DNA of 64,000 nt, from the NCBI GenBank assembly GCA_030248215.1, contig JASANG010000777.1:239942-303941 (forward strand), written 5' to 3'. The position numbers were made by a program, and so were the translations under genes. This stretch comes from Enoplolaimus lenunculus (lineage: Eukaryota; Nematoda; Enoplea; Enoplida; Thoracostomopsidae). Positions within the stretch are counted from its first letter, which is position 1. The number at the start of each line of letters is the position of its first letter. A model generated the notes under the pieces. It did not search any database. It was given only the letters and a program-made list of their open reading frames with translations, and was not told the DNA's origin. Of this stretch, positions 45,380 through 56,888 are shown in pieces.

Positions 45380-48300
45380 ATGTCTCAATCTGAAGATACT
45401 CGGGCGCTCGTCAATTCATGTAGTCTAGATTATAGCACAGACCATGAAAACATACGAGATGTAGAAAATTTTAGTAACGTAACAAACAACAATGACGCTG
45501 ATCGATACAGATTTCATGTACCCAGAATCTCTATTTCACGTTCCGATTCGACCTCATTGCCATCGTTACGTTTTGAGAGAAGCGGCGAGCTGGTCATCTT
45601 TAAACACGATGTTCGCAGATATGCCGCCGTATTTATTTTGTTTATCGTTAATTTAGTCAACTATATGGACAGATTTACAATTGCAGGTATATGCTTTTGC
45701 AATATGTATTCGAACGTTGTTTTGCAATTATTGTAGTAGAACAATTTAACTTTTCTTAAACTTTAATATTTATGAACGCTAATGCCCTGCAATGATTTGC
45801 CTTAAGCAGTTGAAAAACAAATTAGCCAAGTTTTGGTTTTAGGAGTTTTGGTCGACGTAACCACCTATTTCGGCATCAATGATGCAGAGGCTGGCTTGCT
45901 TCAAACCGTGTTTGTCTGTTCGTTCATGATATTTGCGCCCATATTTGGATATCTGGGAGATAGATATTCGAGGAAGCGTATTATGATTGCTGGTTTGACC
46001 GTGTGGTCTGTTTCAGTTTTATCCAGTACATTTGTTGGTTCCCACGTAAGTATAGCTATTATATGTATTAGGGTGCGACACGACCGGATATTCATTTACC
46101 AGATACCGGAAACGGATGCGCTTATTGATTTTTTTACCGGCACAGGAACTGGATATTGTATAAATGTTGAAATGTATTTTTTCGCTGTATTTTTTAGCGT
46201 TCTCGAGGTTTTTGTTTGTTATAAAGTTCATAATTGTTGTTGATAAACTGAAATTTTTTAACTCAAAAATGAGCTTCATTTTCGCTCGCGTACATAAGTT
46301 GAAAGTAGCTGAAAATTATCGAAACTTGAACTTCTTGACTTGCCCAGAAATGTAATCGCAGCAAGATATTAAAGAGGCTCACTTGTAAAAAGCTGTTTTG
46401 TGATATTCGGAACCGCAACTGTAAATATCTGGTATCCGTTAGGTTCATACAGGGTACCGGAACCGGTACGGATATCAGTTTATGCCGGATATTTAACCGG
46501 AACCGGATATCCGGTCGCACCCTGAATGTATATGTATTGTTTAATATTAAGCGTGGTATATATTTACTATGTTTTATATTAGTTGATTTCGTTTTGAAGT
46601 TGTTTTTGATGAATTCTATTATTTCTTAAGGGTTTGGCCGGCATCATTTAGTTATTAATACCCTTTACGAATTTTTGCCCGATGCTAATTGATAGAGAGG
46701 AATATAAATTTTCAAATTATTATTCTGCAACACTCATGTGACCAGTGATATATAATGGACACGTTTATACTTAATACCAGAGTTGCGTCTATATAGACTT
46801 TAATATCATTACTTTGGGCGGGACATCTTTTAACAAATATTCTAAGAAATATTCCGAACAAAAAATTGTGTCTCGTTACAAAGCGACGGCCATAAAAAAC
46901 TGCTATAGACACTGGTTCACTTGTTCTTCGAATTTTGTTTCTGCGAGACATTTTTGCTGCAGCTTTTTTGTTACGCACGAAGCCTTTATGGAAATTAGGG
47001 CTGGCTTTCAAAAACCTTCTTACTAGGATAGGTTCATGTGAGCAATAACTTTGAAATTCGAACAAAACGAAATGGCAGTTGTTGGAATGCTGGAATGGTG
47101 CCGCTTGTTGTACTGACTCCTTGGAATGCTAGATTTTAGAGTACAAGAATACGTAATATTTGCATTAGTCACGGTCAATTTTTGCCTCCAGCTTCTATGT
47201 TTTACGGTATGGCGAACAAGTGAAATATGGGTACACTGTATTGAGATATCGGTATCGGTATATCGTAATTTCACGATATCGGTTCAACACTACCAATTAT
47301 ATATGTTATATTTTGATGTTATAGTATTTCTGGCTGTTTTCGCTGTTCAGGGGCTTTGTTGGAATTGGAGAAGCATCATATACAACCGTTGCCCCTACCA
47401 TTATTGCTGATATGTTCACTGAAGATGTTCGCTCACGAATGTTAATGATATTTTATTTTGCTATCCCAGTTGGCAGGTAAGCATTTTTACAGCTTTATTT
47501 TGTAGAAATTTTGAATCGGCAGCAGAATATCGGTACATTGTTTAGAACTGAAGCTTTTTGGAGATAACCCCTTTTAGCGTATTTAAATTGTAGACTTGGT
47601 GATTTGTTTTATTTTGTGTTATTTGTTGTTTTAGTGGCCTTGGCTTTATTATCGGCGCAAATGTGGCACAAGCGTTTGGCTCATGGCAATGGGGTGTTCG
47701 GGTAAGTGTCGGTAAGGCGATGTGCACGTGATAATATTTTGGATCTTGCAGTGAAGCTTGTTAAAATAAATTTCAATTTTTTCACATTGTTTAAAGTTTG
47801 TTTTTAGATTACTCCGTTTCTTGGAGCAATATGCGTCCTTTTGTTGATTTTTGTACTGCGCGAACCGAAACGTGGCGAAGCGCAGCACAGCGTTGTTACT
47901 GTCAGTTCTGGGAGCTGGTTCTCTGATTTAAAGCATATCGTGCACAAGTGAGTGTATTATAGTTTTGGGTGATATGTAACTGTGAAATTATTTAGATTTT
48001 AACTCTTGTAACGTTGTAACATGAAAAGGTATACTTTATGTAGCCGAAATATCAAACCCTTCGCTTGGTTGAATAGCGTAACCTGAACCTAAGCCTAAAG
48101 TAATTGGATTACATCCAAGTGTTTGTAGTGATAAAGTTTACTGTCGCTGCCGACTCGGCAATAACTGAACTTAAACAGTTGGGGAAACGGTATTTGTTCG
48201 AGTCATAAGTGGCTCTGAATGCAGTCTGTTGTATTTAATTAGTAGGTTATTGTTTCAGTCGAACGTACATTTGGTCGACACTTGGCTTTACTGCAGTCGC

Positions 48301-51300
48301 ATTTGTTGCCGGATCACTTAGCTGGTGGGCTCCGATGTTCATCACTCTAGCGCAACAGGCCACAACTGGGCATGTTTCTAAAGCAAAGTAAGGGTTAATT
48401 TGTTGTGTTTATTTTAAGTAATGGATGATATACGCGATCGACGATAATGCAGTGTCATATTAAGAATGGCAAAATATTATAACTTCATTAACATGTAAAG
48501 TATACTGAATTTTACAACGAATGAGTAACAACTGACCTAGAAAGTTCTGTCCAGGATACTTGAAACCAGATAGACAGGTGCTTTGTTTTGTGTTGTTGAG
48601 GAGAGCTGAGTAATTGTAGGTTGCTTATTCAATAGGTTTGACGAAAATATGCCAAATTTCCTGCGGTGTATATTTTAAGAATATCATGTTAGCCTCGACT
48701 GCGGTATATATTTTACAACAGATCATAAGTTTACTATATATCGGCGGCTATTTTGTTTTCAGAGTCAGTCTTAAATTTGGCATTATAACGTGTGTCGCAG
48801 GATTTACTGGTGTAACACTTGGTTCAGTTGCGTCTCAAATATGGAGGCGTCGTAATCCGCGCGCCGACGCACTGGTTTGTGCAATTGGGATGTTCCTGTG
48901 TACACCAGCTTTATTTGGTGCCCTTGTACTGGTTGAATATAATATTCAGGTTACTTGGGTAAGTAGGTTCTTTTGAAGTTTTCGAATTATCCGGCTTCTA
49001 CAAATAAGTAATGGCTGGGTTTCTGAAATTTTACTTAAGTATTTGCTTAAGTTATGCTTAAATAATTACTTAAATCACCGAATTAAGTAATTACTTCACT
49101 TTTTGAGCACAAACAAGCAAACAAACGCATATGTGAGCTATTGTAATAACAAGGAAGTAATAGTTTCGCTTTATATTAACATATTCCATCAGTGTACAAT
49201 GGGTTTCCGCAATCTTTCTTAAGTATTTTGTTTAAGTTATACTTAAGTAATTACTGTGATCTATCAAATTTAGTCAGCGACTGAAGAGTTACTTAGTTTA
49301 AGTACGCTTTTAAAAGCGACAAAATGGTTAAGTAACTAGTTAGCAGTACTTAAGTAGGGTTTTGAAAACCCAGCCTATGTGTTCTAAGATATGTGTAAAA
49401 TCTATTACTAGATTAAGGTAGGCCTTGTAACTTAAGAATCAATGAGCGATGTGTGTAGCCATTGGGCGCATTTAGCCGTTAATTTAGTTGTACAATTGTC
49501 GTATTTTCACAGCGCCCCGTGGACCCATGGTGCAATTTAGTGTAGGACTTTTTAGTAGCAATTATTACATTCCTATTCTCTTCAGATCTGATTGGACGTG
49601 TTGTTTTACAGGTTACCAAATTTCGTTAACGTGTACTAGATTTGGGACATTTGTTTCGGTCATCATGTAACAAATTTTTCTGACCTGCAAAATATCAGTC
49701 ATGTGAAAAATTGTGAAATGATGAACGTAAGTTGGTGGAAAAATTATAAATATATATGTACTATTTTTGTTATTTTTAGTTGCTCATATTTATTGCTGAA
49801 ACTGCGTCGTTTCTTAATTGGTCTGTAAATGCTGATATATTATTGGTAAGTAATATAAATTCTAGGGATGGGCCGATACCAAAATTTTTGCCGATGCCGA
49901 TTCTTTTTTTCAAATTTTGCAGAGGCTGAACCGATGCCGATTCCACCTTTAGTGCACCATGCTCAATCAGCAGCATTACCTTATATGAAAGCTTAAACCC
50001 TATCCATCATAAATGATTGTAATTTTATAAAAACAGTTAATTTCAATTAATTTTTCAAACACGAACGCTAGAGAGATAACAATTTTCCTGAGCAGACACA
50101 CTGGTGTGCGCCAGAAATGAAATTGATAGCATTCCAACTGAGTTAATCGGCAATTTTGCAGTGCCGATGCCGATACTCGCGAAAAGTGCCGATTATTACC
50201 GATGCCGATTAATCGGCACATCCTTAAAAATTCTGCATTAGTGATAACAAAGCAATGCTTAGTATAGTTTTTCTTTGATTTTTAATCTTGGATGTTTTTA
50301 AAGAAGACAGTTAGCTTTGTTTAATTGTTTGATTGAGTTATAATATTAATATTGTGATGTTTTTATTATGGCATCTTATTATGTTGCGAAACTGTTTAAA
50401 TTTTGTTTTATACAAATTTCAGTATATTATCATTCCTTCAAGACGAGCGACCGCAAGTGCCTTCCAGATACTCGTATCTCATTTGTTTGGTGATGCTTCG
50501 AGTCCGTATATCATTGGGCAGGTTAGTCAGTAGAAGCAAGAGTCTATGATGATTTTAGACCAAAGTATCCAACGCGTATGGCACAAAACATTACATTGCA
50601 TTGCATTTTGGCCAACTCTATCGCACGTTTGCGAGTTACACTAATGCACAATTAGTGATTTTAGTGATGCTTGGCCTGGCCGTTTATTGCTTGTCGGGGA
50701 TATAAAACGAACACTTTCAAACATTTTAGTTATATTTTCCCATAAACTGGGTGGTTTTTTACTTTTGATTGAACTAATATAAAATGTCATCGGTGGAAAA
50801 GCTAAAGTATTATTTGACAAAATCAACGAACATATTTGGAGCAACATATGGTTTGCATCTAACGCTGGTTATTAAAAAGTTGCCTGCTGATTTGTTCGCT
50901 TCGTGTTTGTTTCTTTCTTCTTTCTTTGTTTCTTTCGATCTTTGTTTGTTTCTGTCTTCCATTCTATGTTTTAGGTTGAAGAAGCACTGGAAAACTCAGT
51001 AACATCATATCGTGACAAATTCATCAGCCTTCAACGTGCTATGTTCATCGCAGTGTTTGCATGTGTTTTTGCTGGATTTTTCTTTCTGCAATCAGCGTTG
51101 TATATCGAACGAGATAAGAAGCGCGCGAAACTTGTTGCTAACGGTAAGATGCGCAGATGATAACTAGGTTATTAAAATGCAAACTCATTGCTGCCAACTG
51201 TCTCAGTATTTTTCTATTTTGTATATTTTCATTTTTGTTATGTGCATTTCACGTTTATCAGTAGTGTTCGCAGCTTTGCGAAATATAGTTTACGTTAATC

Positions 51301-51856
51301 TGTCTTGCGCTGAAAGTTTTTCTGGTTTCGGGAGCGCCAGAAATGTTTTATTTGAAAAGTGCTTCATTAGTACCTCACACAATGTCTTTAGGTTGTGGTG
51401 GATTTTACACTATGTTGCCGGTAGTTATTACAAGATTTGGTGTTTAAAGATCTGATCCTTAATTTTGTGAAATTAACATCTTGAATCATATTTTCAAATA
51501 CGTCTGAATTTCAAAACGTTATGTTCAATCGTAGGAGGGACTATAGCAACCAAATTATGTGTTATTATTGAAAACTTTGAGTTCGCTTATGTTACAAGAC
51601 ACTATCAATTTAATAATAGGTGCTACACTCAGTTGAGAATACTACTGACGTTTATTGTTGATGACTGATTTTCTCTATTTTAGGTGTACTCTCTGATAAT
51701 GATAGCTCAGTAACAATTTCGGCAACGGAAAGTTCGCGCCAGGTGTTTGTGCCTCGTTTGCCTGTTGATGAAACTGACAGTGGAATTACGGAAACACAAG
51801 ATATTGAGCAGTCGGAAGACGGAGATTCAGAAGCATCTATAGAAAGACATGTTTAG
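45380..51856 (+). CDS. SPNS1: Spinster-type major facilitator transporter, complete
   Basis: Twelve exons: 45380-45686, 45843-46045, 47169-47206, 47351-47476, 47635-47701, 47808-47947, 48259-48387, 48763-48958, 49780-49845, 50423-50521, 50975-51143 and 51684-51856. They join in frame to 570 codons plus stop. The N-terminal tail of about 75 residues is followed by [14 protein letters not shown], the MFS motif [75 protein letters not shown] and [16 protein letters not shown], all spinster hallmarks. Spinster proteins are 12-span lysosomal or plasma-membrane transporters of lysophospholipids or sphingosine-1-phosphate; which SPNS paralogue this represents is not settled, SPNS1-like being favoured. 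Exon 3 is only 38 nt. Its frame is fixed by phase on both sides. The start ATG at 45380 is the first in frame. Introns hold three different MITEs. Confidence 0.93.
46069..46524. mobile_element. hAT-like CCGGATATCCGG MITE in spinster intron 2
   Basis: TAGGGTGCGACACGACCGGA at the left and TATCCGGTCGCACCCTG at the right. ACCGGAACCGG-type words fill both ends. The target duplication is not clear. Confidence 0.75.
49013..49375 (+). mobile_element. ACTTAAGTA-rich MITE in spinster intron 8
   Basis: Ends GGCTGGGTTTCTGAAATTTT and GTTTTGAAAACCCAGCC with ACTTAAGTA words beside both. The same family is in PUDP intron 1. Confidence 0.75.
49863..50223. mobile_element. GCCGATGCCGATT MITE in spinster intron 9
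   Basis: Left TAGGGATGGGCCGATACC, right TAATCGGCACATCCTTA, interior with repeated GCCGATGCCGATT words. Flanks TAAATTCT and AAAATTCT suggest an 8-bp duplication with one change, as in hAT elements. Confidence 0.75.
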
Positions 51857-53920
51857 TTTGCGCAACCCTGGAAAGTTATGCGGGAAACACTGAAACCGGA
51901 TAGTAATTGTAGGATGCTTGGCGAAGAACCTTATCACAGTTTGTTAGGTTAGGAGGAATCAGAAGGCGGAGTCAGTAGTTCATTTTGGAAGAGTATAACC
52001 TGGTATAAGTTTTTATAAGCTAGAACATCTTTACTTTAGAATGAAGCAGGTTTTTTGAAGGCGTATGAATCTGCATTTTGTCTCGTCTGTTTAAAACTTT
52101 CGACAAGCCATCTTTTTTGTACACGTACATGGCAGACAGCAACACCGATATATTTCCACCTTGCTAATACCAAGCTTGTTAAACTGTATGGTGAAATTTA
52201 AGGCTCTGCTTAATTCACCTTAGTCGAAAGCCAAACGGACTGTCACGAAATAGGGTAGTTATAGTTTGTTCCTTCAGATATAATTAATTTAACTGATCGA
52301 TCTGTTGATTACTAAATCAAAGTATTGTAATTTTTCGAAAACAGATCAGTGGTTTAATTAAATTTTAAAAATACTCAAAACGATAATTGAACCTAGATAT
52401 TTCTGGTAGAAAATGTAAAAAATTCTATCGTTTGAGTTGAGGTATACAAATTTTTCCTGCTTTTTCAAATTCATTTGTAAAATAGTGGAAACTGACTAAT
52501 TTTATGAAAAATCCAAAACGGTAATGTTTAGTGACTACATAACTTTAACAGATATTGATTTTTTCGGGAAATAGAAACGGATATTTAGTTATACTCCGGA
52601 AAACGTTATTTTTTTAGTTTCTTTGGAAAAACGGAATCTTAACTGATTGCTGTATTTTTGAAGTTCAGACGGGTAACAGGATAAGTTTCATTGATTGGCT
52701 AATTATACTTGTATACTTGATTTTTTAATAAAAAATATTTTTGCATTGCTGCCAGATTGATTTAGAAATGGTTGTTTGTACAAGTGTTTACTGTCCTGAT
52801 TTGTGCATCGGTTAGTAAGCATTAGCTCTAGACTTTTGGTTAGGTTTATCGTTTCGTTAAGTTGTAGCTTATTGGCTTGGCAACCTCTTAGGCTTTAGAG
52901 TAATGTTTTGCTTAGGTACAGATTCAGCATTACGCTTTAGAGTAAGGAATATACGTGTACAATGTTACTGTCCTGATCTGTGCATTGGCTGTGCTTTAGA
53001 CTTTTACCAGGCTTAAGTATGTCATATGACACTCGAGTTTTGTCTGTTGACCAGAATAAGAGCCCAAATTTTAATGTTGGCGTGGAATCAACATGGGACA
53101 AACGGTGACCCACCTGCGCCGGTTATAACATGAATCCTGTGTTATCCTTATGCTTCAGGCTTAACCTGCTAATGTTACTGTTACGCTTTTCAAAGTAACA
53201 TTGGTCGTCGAGTAAAACGAAACGCTTTTGCCATTTTCGGAATCTCAGTATTGCAGAGGTTCAGACATATTGTAAATCACATTTTTTATTTAATTTAGCA
53301 ACTCTGATGACATATATAAAGCGAATACCACTGAATCGCTACGTTTTCATTTCAGAGCAAACTCGATTATTATGGAACAATTGTCTGGTTAAAAAGCTGA
53401 AGGCAACTTAACAATTAATAATGGCAACTCAACTGCGATTTCCGTATTTTTATTAGTGTCCACTGAAAAATCTGGTGATGTTTTAGTAAACCAGCTATCA
53501 GCTTTTATATTTGGGCCAGTATTCTCCAATGTGTTTAGCACATACTAATCACCAGTGCTTAAGATTTATGTTTATGCTAAATTAGAACAACTATGTTGGT
53601 GGAACACTTATCGCAAGTAATTAACAATAGGTCTCCATACTGGCTACCAGCAGCATTTGCTAACATCAAGCATTCACTGTTTTCAAAGTTACAAGACCTA
53701 TCACCAAAGTATCGGTACTGAACACATTATTAAAAATATAAAAGTCGCCGATGCCGTCTATAAAACTAATGCAACTAAACTACAGAATTCTAGGTTTCCA
53801 TCTACGGTAACTCCGATGTTTCAAGCTCTATTATACTAACTGGTGATAGGTGCTACACACATTTGACAATACAGTTTCTCTGACAACACTCATCCGGACG
53901 TCTCTCTATCAGAGACAGAT
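51857..53920. other. Spinster 3' UTR and downstream region
   Basis: An AATAAA at 52727-52732 is the best polyadenylation signal on the plus strand and would give a 3' UTR of about 870 nt. Decayed MITE words (TACGCTTTTCAAAGTAACATTGG at about 53188) follow. No further gene was recognised up to the neuropeptide gene. Confidence 0.5.
52727..52732 (+). promoter_or_regulatory. Candidate polyadenylation signal of spinster
   Basis: AATAAA in an AT-rich context after the stop codon. Other usable hexamers may exist, so this is a candidate only. Confidence 0.4.
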
Positions 53921-54304
53921 TCATCCGAATCTCGCAGGCGAACGATACCGTTTACCGAACCGTGCCGGTGAGCGATACCGTTTGCCAAACCGAGCCGGTG
54001 ACCGGTAGCGTTTGCCGAATCGCGCAGGCGACCGGTAACGTTTACCAGTCGCCGGCCATAAACTGTCATCGACGAGAGATGCGCCTTCCATGGAGACACT
54101 TCTTGCTTTGATGACATGGCTCGCGATTTCAAGATTTCCAGAGTGGGGATCAATTCGGTGGGGGGTCTCGTGAAGCTGGGACGATTTTAACGCGGATGGC
54201 TTCAACATGAATGCGACAGATGCAGTTGGGAACGTCGCGAGATGGAACGTAACAATTAGAACAACTAAAGGTGATAGTAGGCGTAGCATGTGTCGCGCTA
54301 TCAT
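53921..54304 (-). CDS. RFamide neuropeptide precursor, four YRSPARFamide copies
   Basis: A single-exon frame of 127 codons, ATG at 54304. Residues 7-30 (LRLLSPLVVLIVTFHLATF and following) form a signal peptide with a likely cut near ASVA. About 60 residues of spacer follow. The C-terminal third is GKR followed by four copies of YRSPARFG, separated by KR, and the last copy ends in Gly just before the stop. Prohormone convertase cutting at KR and Gly-directed amidation would release four identical YRSPARF-amide octapeptides; RYR- or longer forms are not expected. The four copies use different synonymous codons in most positions (for example Arg as CGG, CGC, CGT; Ser-Pro as TCGCCT, TCACCG), so the peptide, not the DNA, is what is conserved. 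The family resembles FMRFamide-like/RFamide peptides; I do not know a named orthologue. No other KR or RR peptide lies in the spacer. Confidence 0.85.
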   Translation of the reverse strand: MIARHMLRLLSPLVVLIVTFHLATFPTASVAFMLKPSALKSSQLHETPHRIDPHSGNLEIASHVIKARSVSMEGASLVDDSLWPATGKRYRSPARFGKRYRSPARFGKRYRSPARFGKRYRSPARFG

Positions 54305-55119
54305 TGCGAATGGTTGTTGATTAAAATATAGGTCGACGACAGATTCAGATTGCTATTAGTCTACTTTTATTTTAAATAACTCTAAAATTTAAGTTGTATT
54401 AAACCACAAGAAAGACACGAATTAAAAACAGCTGGATTTCAGCCAACAGAAATACGGCCACGGTATAAATGACATAGCCAATGACATGGCCAACGTTACT
54501 TTTAGGGGCGTACAGTAGATTAATCGTATTCCTAAGCCTAAGCCTAAAGCAAAAAAATGTAAACTAGAATCTAAAACCTACTGTTTTATAGACCCACAAG
54601 AAACCTGGACATTCAATCCACTCTCTATAGATATACTAAAGTATAACTATCGTGCAAACTATATACGCGTAGATATACAATACACAATGCGCAGTGTTTA
54701 TCAATTCATTCACGTATATGAGCAGCAGCAGAAGATCTCAACTGAACTCTTACTCGAGCGTCAAGCTTTTATATTTGAGTTGAGACCTGGTTTCGAACCT
54801 TAGCTTGAAATTCGTTCTGTGATGTAATAGAAATATTATTCAAGTAAGAATTGGACGCCTCAGGCTTGGCTTAAAGACAACCGTTTTAGTCTAAACTTAA
54901 GTGATCGCGTAAACTAGTCCGTGGTCATTCCTTTTCGGTGACCTGCAAATTACTCGGCTAAACATTTTTATCTGCTACGTTTGATTAGAATCAAAACCAT
55001 GGTTTTGTTGCATAACATTCCTAAATGTGAGCACTTATCACTAGTAAGTACATAAACTTTACGCCATTAGTCTGTAGCCAACTAAGGCTTGCCAACTCAG
55101 AAAAAAAACCAGGTTTTAA
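54305..55119. other. Intergenic between neuropeptide gene and ShKT gene
   Basis: The two genes are divergently transcribed. A MITE fragment with GGCCAACGTTACTTTTAGGG and CCTAAGCCTAAGCC is at about 54490-54620. No other feature recognised. Confidence 0.5.
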
Positions 55120-56395
55120 ATGAAGTATATACAAGGAATTACTCTAACTCTGTTATACGGATTTGCAAGCTACAAGTCGTGTTACGAATGGTTTTGCAAA
55201 AATTACGTTAAATATACCGTAGACACCGCAAGATTTAAAGGTAATAAAATGATGTAATTTAATTACACAGTGAACCCTGTATGAAACAAATATACCCCAG
55301 GATACTCGATCATACCCGTCATAGGGACTTTAGCTCAGAACAAAAACGCCGAATTTGTTTGCGTTTTCTCGTGGGTGGGAAACGAAAAAAAGTCATTTTT
55401 TTCAAAATGTCAAATTTCGATGTGAAATGATTACCAGGGGTCATGCGAACCTTGAATATGCAAAATTAGCAAAATCTTGCCATATTTGGACAAAGCTGAT
55501 TACGCTATTTATTTGTCAGGAGTTTCATCAATTGTTAACTGTTTAGGTTGTGAAAATCAAATGAATGATTCAATATGCGAAGCGTTGTTAACTTCAGATC
55601 CAGATTGCAATGGAGAGTTTGTTAAGTCAAATTGTCCAAAAAGCTGTCGAAACTGCCCGAAAGGTATGTTAAAAAGCACTATTCACAAGTGCAAGTTTTT
55701 GCCGCGATAACTATCCGTTTTAACCTGACTCTGTTAATGCCCCAAATTTTTTCGTTACTGACTATAAACGACAATAATGATTTGCCAAAACGAGTATTTA
55801 AGGGCAGGCCGTGTCACACTGGCCTGTTCAGAAAACATATGGCTATTTGAACGCGGCTTGGTCTTGCTTGTTATATATCGCAAATTTCCTGCATGCCAAT
55901 GTCGAACCAGATCATTTTTTGCCCTACCTATCACATTGCGATCCCTGCAGACTTGTGTACAATAAAGCCAAACTTTCTGGTGACTGATATATTAAACACT
56001 CAGCCGCGTCTATAATGCTGGCACATTTGTCCCCAATAAAACCACGAACCAGAAACTTCACACAAAGTCTCACCTCGATTCTTAAGTTATAAATCAAAAT
56101 AAGCCTAGAAATATAAAAACGGACGCGTTTATATGCAGTAAAAGGTGCAGTATATTAATGAAAGCATTTATACGCAACACATCTGGGTCGGCAAATCAAA
56201 AAGACGCTTGTCATCTGCTGCGGAAATAGATTAATTCACTGATTTAAATTTTAACTTTACGGCCGTGCGAGAGAAGATTTTAAGGCTGACCGGAGCTCTG
56301 CAGATCTCAGGACTGCAACAGCAGATTTGGATGTATTACGGAAGGATAGAACTTCATTTAAAAGTTTGTGGCGAGCTGAAAATTCTGAAATATAG
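55120..56395 (+). CDS. ShKT-domain protein with sulfotransferase-like C-terminal segment (model)
   Basis: Four exons, 55120-55240, 55547-55663, 55803-55979 and 56274-56395, each joined at phase 1, give 178 codons plus stop. Exon 1 starts MKYIQGITLTLLYGFASYKS, a possible signal peptide or short anchor. Exon 2 is a ShKT domain: six Cys in the pattern C-x8-C-x8-C-x8-C-x3-C-x2-C, with the typical SNCPKSCRNC end. Exon 3 carries DHFLPYLSHCDPCRLVYNKA, which resembles the D-HW-P-x-C-x-PC-x3-Y signature near the C terminus of carbohydrate sulfotransferases (CHST8-14 type). Exon 4 is charged and helical, as is the tail of that family. The PAPS-binding half of a sulfotransferase is absent. ShKT modules occur in many secreted animal enzymes and are not in themselves toxins. 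Exons 1-2 are well supported. Exons 3-4 rest on phase and weak similarity, and the exon 4 acceptor has a poor pyrimidine tract. Confidence 0.45.
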
Positions 56396-56472
56396 GAGGT
56401 GTTCTGAAGCCAGTAAGTGTCCACATTTTACCGTTGCTTCATGGATTTCCGAGTGTATATATGTTTATATAT

Positions 56473-56866
56473 CACGGTCTAACGGGAATTCCGGTTCCGG
56501 TAGGGAAATCCGGTATTTTTACTATCCCGTTTCGGTAATAAATCCGGTATTTGTTCACCGCAATTTTCCGGTATTTTCGGATTGAAAATTTTTCTCATTC
56601 GAAAATTTAAGAAAAATTGGCATCTAAAATTGTCTGAGCGTGTATATATTGCCAAAAATTTCAATTTGTGTCATACTCCATAATTTAGTGTTTTCACGTA
56701 CTGCATTTGTTTCAGGATTATAGCATTTTAAGTGGTGTGCTTACAGCACTAAATGCGATAAAATAGCGTAAAAATAACAAGTATTATTTATTTTCCCGTT
56801 CCGGCCCGGTTCCGGTATATTTTTCCAGTTCCGGTTCCGGTATTTTATAATTCCGGTTGCACCCTG
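56473..56866. mobile_element. hAT-like CCGGTTCCGG MITE with perfect 8-bp target duplication
   Basis: A 394-bp element from CACGGTCTAACGGG to CCGGTTGCACCCTG, flanked by TTATATAT at 56465-56472 and 56867-56874. The interior is rich in TTCCGGTTCCGGTA. It lies just after the stop codon of the preceding gene model. Confidence 0.88.
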
Positions 56867-56888
56867 TTATATATGCATAGCATATATC

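Noticed and set aside
48638-48976. 112-codon frame starting upstream of spinster exon 8
   Set aside because: Only the part from 48763 is exon; the first 40 codons are intron sequence read through the acceptor.
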